This document shows positions 62,458-64,000 of a stretch of DNA of 64,000 nucleotides, piece after piece. Origin of the DNA: RSA11 sp965652565 (lineage in GTDB: Bacteria; Actinomycetota; Thermoleophilia; Solirubrobacterales; 70-9); assembly GCA_965652565.1 (NCBI GenBank), contig CBFGWL010000002.1:33621-97620 (forward strand), written 5' to 3'. The position numbers and the translations under genes are program-made. The notes under the pieces were generated by a model that was not told where the DNA came from, searched no databases, and worked only from the letters and a program-made list of their open reading frames with translations. How positions within the stretch are numbered: position 1 is the first letter of the stretch; each line of letters starts with the position of its first letter.

Positions 62458-63273
62458 GTGGGCGAGAATCCCGCATCGTTCGAGCGGCCGGTCCTGTTCC
62501 TGAGCGACTTCGGTTACGAGGATGAGTTCGCGGGCGCCTGTCGGGCCGTGATCGAGCGGTTCGCGCGGGGCGCGCGCGTGGTCGATCTCACGCACGGGAT
62601 CTCCCCGGGCGACGTGCGCCGGGGCGCGCTCGCACTGGAGGCCGTCGCCTACCGGGCGGGCCCGGCCGTGTACCTCGCGGTGGTCGACCCAGGGGTGGGC
62701 ACCGAGCGCCGCGGTGTCGCGCTGCGCGCCGGCGAGAGCTTCCTGGTGGGTCCCGACAACGGCCTGCTGACCCTGGCGGCCGAGCGCCTCGGGGGCGTTG
62801 CGGAGGCGGTGGACGTCTCGGCGAGCTCGCTGCGGCTCGAGCCGCCGGCGCGCACGTTTCACGGTCGCGACGTGTTCGCCCCGGTCGCGGCCCATCTCGC
62901 CGCGGGCCGGCCGCTGGCGAGCGCGGGGGAGGAGCTCGACCCGGGTGAGCTGGTCGCGCTCGAGTTGCCCACGCCGGAGGTTGCGGCGGGCGAGGCTCGC
63001 GCGCACGTCCTCTACGCGGACCGCTACGGCAACGTCGTGCTCGACGCGCGCGCGGATGAAGTCGGCTTCGACGGCGCGGTGAGCCTGGAGGCAGGCGGCG
63101 CGACCCATCGCGCCACGGTCGCGCCCACGTTCGGAGCCGTCGCCGAGGGGGAGCTGGCGCTCTACGGCGATTCGAGCGGCCGGCTTGGACTCGCGGTCAA
63201 CCGCGGCAGCGCGGCCGAGCTGCTCGGCGTCGGCCGCGATGACGAGGTCGTCATCCGAGACGAGTCGGGATGA
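62458..63273 (+). CDS. SAM hydroxide adenosyltransferase (DUF62)
   Basis: 271-aa member of the DUF62 family, which hydrolyses S-adenosylmethionine to adenosine and methionine and is related to SAM fluorinase/chlorinase. LFLSDFGYEDEFAG (D17 binds the ribose) and VVDPGVGTERRGVAL are conserved. FHGRDVFAPVAAHLA has the Arg/His of the hydroxide-type Asp-Arg-His triad, not a halogenase arrangement. GTG start; the stop overlaps birA (ATGA). Role may be to limit SAM used by the adjacent CobA methyltransferase, an inference from context. Confidence 0.9.
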   Translation: MGENPASFERPVLFLSDFGYEDEFAGACRAVIERFARGARVVDLTHGISPGDVRRGALALEAVAYRAGPAVYLAVVDPGVGTERRGVALRAGESFLVGPDNGLLTLAAERLGGVAEAVDVSASSLRLEPPARTFHGRDVFAPVAAHLAAGRPLASAGEELDPGELVALELPTPEVAAGEARAHVLYADRYGNVVLDARADEVGFDGAVSLEAGGATHRATVAPTFGAVAEGELALYGDSSGRLGLAVNRGSAAELLGVGRDDEVVIRDESG

Positions 63274-64000
63274 GCGCGGCGTTCGACGGTCCCCACATCC
63301 ACCTGCGCACCGTCGGTTCGACCAACGACCACGCGCGCGAGCTCGCCGAGGGGGGCGCGGAGTCCGGCACGATCGTGACCGCGGACGAGCAGACCGCGGG
63401 GCGCGGGCGCCACGGTCGCCGGTGGACGGCGCCGCCGGGCGCGGCGCTGCTGTGCTCCGCCATCCTGCGCCCGCTCGACCTCTCCCACACGCTGCTCCCG
63501 CTGGCCGTCCCGATCGCGGTTTGCGAGGCGGCCGAGGAGCTCGCGCCGGTGCGCTGCCAGGTCAAGTGGCCGAACGACGTGTGGCTGCGCGAGCGCAAGC
63601 TGGCGGGAGTCCTGATCGAGGCGCGGCCGCCCGAGTGGGCGGTGATCGGCATCGGCCTCAACCTGGCGATCGCCGACGACGAGTTCCCCGGCGAGCTGCG
63701 CTGGCCCGCGACCTCGCTGGATCACGGCGTTACCCCCGATGGCGCGCTGCCCGCGCTCCGGCGCGCGCTCGGCCGGTGGACCCAAGCCCCACCCGCCGAG
63801 GTGCGGGCGGAGTTCGCGGGACGCGACGCGCTGCGCGGGCGCGCGGTGAGCTGGGAGGGCGCGGGCCGGGTCCCGGACGGCAGCGGCCGCGCGGCCGGGA
63901 TCGACGAGGACGGCAACCTCGTGGTGGAGACCCCGTCCGGCCGGATAGCCCTGGGCTCCGGCGAAGTCCGCCTCACCCTCACCGACGTTCAGCCCACGTC
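63270..64000 (+). CDS. birA: Biotin-[acetyl-CoA-carboxylase] ligase, incomplete at the window end
   Basis: The frame from the ATG at 63270 is open to the last base of the window (243 codons visible), so only the extreme C-terminus is missing. Class I BirA without an N-terminal DNA-binding domain. RTVGSTNDHA, the biotinyl-AMP loop GRGRHGRRW (44-52), KWPNDVWLRERKLAGVLIE and the C-terminal SH3-like domain (GRAAGIDEDGNLVVETPSGR) are in place. It biotinylates acyl-CoA carboxylases. Starts in the stop of the SAM hydrolase gene. Confidence 0.93.
   Translation, partial: MSAAFDGPHIHLRTVGSTNDHARELAEGGAESGTIVTADEQTAGRGRHGRRWTAPPGAALLCSAILRPLDLSHTLLPLAVPIAVCEAAEELAPVRCQVKWPNDVWLRERKLAGVLIEARPPEWAVIGIGLNLAIADDEFPGELRWPATSLDHGVTPDGALPALRRALGRWTQAPPAEVRAEFAGRDALRGRAVSWEGAGRVPDGSGRAAGIDEDGNLVVETPSGRIALGSGEVRLTLTDVQPT

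Overview
The window is a 64 kb piece of very GC-rich chromosome with dense genes on both strands. It contains no rRNA, tRNA, insertion sequence, phage gene or CRISPR array. The gene set points to an actinobacterium, most likely class Thermoleophilia (Solirubrobacter/Conexibacter-like). The supporting signs are a DUF2342 zincin, a polyprenol-phosphate mannose synthase, a type-2 isoleucyl-tRNA synthetase, bacterial PolX, many secreted beta-propeller or beta-helix proteins with Arg/Lys-rich tails, and a CcmABCD-type heme exporter set. The class assignment is inference; no marker gene here settles it.

Layout, left to right. 1-7.4 kb: a LexA-type SOS box at the left edge, then a DUF2342 hydrolase, an inositol-monophosphatase-like enzyme, a divergent large UvrD-like helicase/RecB-type nuclease with an altered Walker A motif, a PAC2-family protein and an OB-HD phosphohydrolase. 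7.3-7.44 kb: a 60-bp tandem repeat with internal inverted repeats. 7.4-16.8 kb: two half-size TSUP transporters, trehalose-phosphate phosphatase, a MarR/MFS efflux pair with a clear double operator, PolX, Dpm1-like mannosyltransferase, thioredoxin, a secreted propeller and a 59-aa tautomerase. 16.8-31 kb: ileS with a GXHH motif, a LAL-type LuxR regulator, secreted beta-helix, lipoprotein and sugar-dehydrogenase-like proteins, fumarase and threonine dehydratase. 31-43.3 kb: msrA, an SSI-like lipoprotein, soxR, a RibD-C reductase, succinate-semialdehyde dehydrogenase, cell-wall enzymes (SpoIID-like, transglycosylase), ychF and a phospholipid cluster (PAP2, PLD synthase, lipid kinase). 43.4-56.2 kb: M28 peptidase, an acyl-CoA ligase coupled to a BtrH-like protein, methylmalonyl-CoA epimerase, a short FtsH with DUF1385 and M20 genes, rarA, an aldehyde dehydrogenase and a murein endopeptidase. 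56.3-64 kb: one long run, ccmABCD-hemA-hemC-cobA/hemD-SAM hydrolase-birA, with birA open at the window end.

Genes are packed into short operons joined by 1-4 nt stop/start overlaps. Two start architectures alternate. Some genes have a good Shine-Dalgarno site. At least 15 others have no Shine-Dalgarno site but carry a TANNNT hexamer (usually TAGNCT) 5-10 nt before the start codon, which suggests widespread leaderless transcription. This pattern also helped choose starts. Strong GC hairpins separate several transcription units. No stretch of more than about 235 bp lacks a gene.
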